Assembly: GCA_949987565.1 (NCBI GenBank)
Contig: OX465102.1
Location: 13,243,469 to 13,307,468, forward strand
Origin: Luidia sarsii
Lineage: Eukaryota; Echinodermata; Asteroidea; Paxillosida; Luidiidae
DNA length: 64,000 nt
Direction: 5' to 3'
The notes beneath the pieces are model-generated. The model was not told where the DNA came from and searched no databases. It was given only the letters and a program-made list of their open reading frames with translations. Below are positions 1 to 64,000 of the stretch, piece by piece; within the stretch, counting starts at the first letter, position 1; each line of letters begins with the position of its first letter. Made by a program: the position numbers and the translations under genes.

Positions 1-668
1 AAAATCGTACGTGAGTGACTCATAGGTAATAGGAGGTTCTTTTTAACACCCAATCAGATAAGCAAACTTCATTTCTTGGGTTGCATTCCCCTTTAAGGAA
101 TTTCACCAGGCCTGAAGGCATCGGGGAATTGTGTGTCAAGTCTTCTAAAGAATTACACTCGGTGTAAACATTGGAAAGCCAAAAAAAATAAAAAAGCATT
201 TGTGACTGCGTGTGCGCATGAAAATGGAGGCTGGACGAGATGGTGGTTTCCTTCCCGAGGTTTATAACACTCAACTCAGTGTTGAGTCGGTGGAACTATA
301 TATAAATATAATAAATGATCAAAAAATAACAACGAAATAATAATACATTCAGCCCGATTGGTTATGCATAAAGAACAAGAATGAAGTCGCTACAGAGGCC
401 CAGAAAGAAAAGGAGCTGGTACGAAAATGAAACATGGCGGCCAATACAGACAATAAATAAGAGGCTGCGTGCGCGGTTTATAATAGGTTAAATTGCAATC
501 ATTACTAATAATAAACTATACAATATTTAATCCGCTAATTTCATAACACAATTCAATTTTGTCTCTTTGCCTATGAGAAAGGTCCTGCTACTGTGCTAGG
601 ATCGAAACATCAGGCCCTCTAACTTTTGCGATGACCGTCTCTCTCTCTCTCTCTCCGTGACTCTCTAG
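1..668 (+). other. Intron upstream of exon 1 (partial)
   Basis: AT-rich intronic DNA. The last 100 bases contain a half copy of hairpin element A (about 565-635, reading CCTTTGAGAAAGGTCCTGC-like) and a CT run that forms the pyrimidine tract before the AG at 667-668. Nothing else was recognised in 1-560. Confidence 0.7.
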
Positions 669-63474
<62,806 letters not shown>

Positions 63475-63538
63475 GTGGGTGTCTTGCTAAACAGAAATAA
63501 TAGCTCTCGTGCCAATTCGTTAGTATTATTATTATTAC

Positions 63539-63717
63539 TCTCAAAATTTAGTGGGCTTGACGTTTCGATCCTAGCAGGACCTTTCTTTGAGAAATGAACA
63601 TCTTCTTTCTCAAAGAAAGGTCCTGCTAGGATCGAAACATCAGGCCCACTAAATTTTAAGATTTGCATTTTTTGTAACTTTGTTCAGTAAGCAGTTTCCA
63701 ACATTTTTGTATATCAT
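63539..63717. mobile_element. Hairpin element A after exon 48
   Basis: Arms around ctttctttgagaaatgaaca, tail on the right (cagtttccaacatttttgta). Flanks are TTA-rich, so the duplication is not diagnostic. Confidence 0.78.
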
Positions 63718-63767
63718 GTTTGTTATTATTATTTATATATTTATCTATTCGGCCAAGAAAAACAATA

Positions 63768-63928
63768 AAGTCGAACATCGCTATAACGAACTCCGATATA
63801 CCGAAAATTCGGCTATAACAATTATGCCCTTTCGCTTCCAATTTTACATCTGTGGATATATACGAACAACCACTTTACCGAAGAATTTTCATGGATCCCG
63901 GGATGTTCGTTATAGCGACGTTCCACTG
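63768..63928. mobile_element. pogo/mariner-like MITE, copy 2
   Basis: Left end aagtcgaacatcgctataac, right end gttatagcgacgttccactg, next to TA on both sides. It shares ttttcatggatcccgg with the copy at 11967. Confidence 0.78.
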
Positions 63929-64000
63929 TATATTCAAGGTGAGAACGGTCATACATCATGGACATTCAAGATGAGAGTTAAGTTGTTGAATGAATACCAA

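Overview
The window is a stretch of animal (metazoan) nuclear DNA lying entirely inside one large plus-strand gene, the heavy chain of cytoplasmic dynein 2, the retrograde motor of intraflagellar transport (DYNC2H1). I can place 48 coding exons (8,787 coding bases, 2,929 codons). All 47 introns between them are GT-AG, and every exon joins its neighbours in frame, with 29 phase 0, 7 phase 1 and 11 phase 2 introns. No frameshift or stop codon was seen in any exon. Both gene ends are missing. From the spacing of the four P-loops, the window should start near residue 610 of the human protein and stop near residue 3,540; this rests on recalled human numbering. No other protein gene, rRNA or intact tRNA gene was recognised on either strand.

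Protein layout: exons 1-8 encode the end of the tail, 9-17 the linker, 18-20 AAA1 (canonical P-loop and Walker B), 21-25 AAA2, 26-31 AAA3, 32-37 AAA4, 38-42 the stalk coiled coil with the microtubule-binding tip, 43-46 AAA5, and 47-48 the helical region leading to AAA6. The P-loop variants of AAA3 (no Ser/Thr) and AAA4 (Arg for Lys) match the dynein-2 family as I recall it.

The exons are GC-rich and use many G/C-ending codons. They sit in AT-richer introns crowded with repeats. Several target-site duplications can be read directly: 3-bp CACTA-type elements, TWA Harbinger-type elements, a TTAA element, TA pogo/mariner-like elements, and a 6-bp family with CAGGCATGC ends. There are also tRNA-derived SINEs and truncated LINE 3' ends. 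The commonest repeat is a hairpin element with a one-sided tail and 11-14 bp target duplications that I cannot assign to a known class.

Tandem arrays are equally prominent: about twenty, some over 2 kb. Several pyrimidine-strand arrays run directly into a 3' splice site. One array has copied the exon 39 donor site about five times. The organism was not identified. Cilia, dense introns, and the SINE, LINE and MITE content fit an invertebrate animal, perhaps a marine deuterostome, with low confidence.
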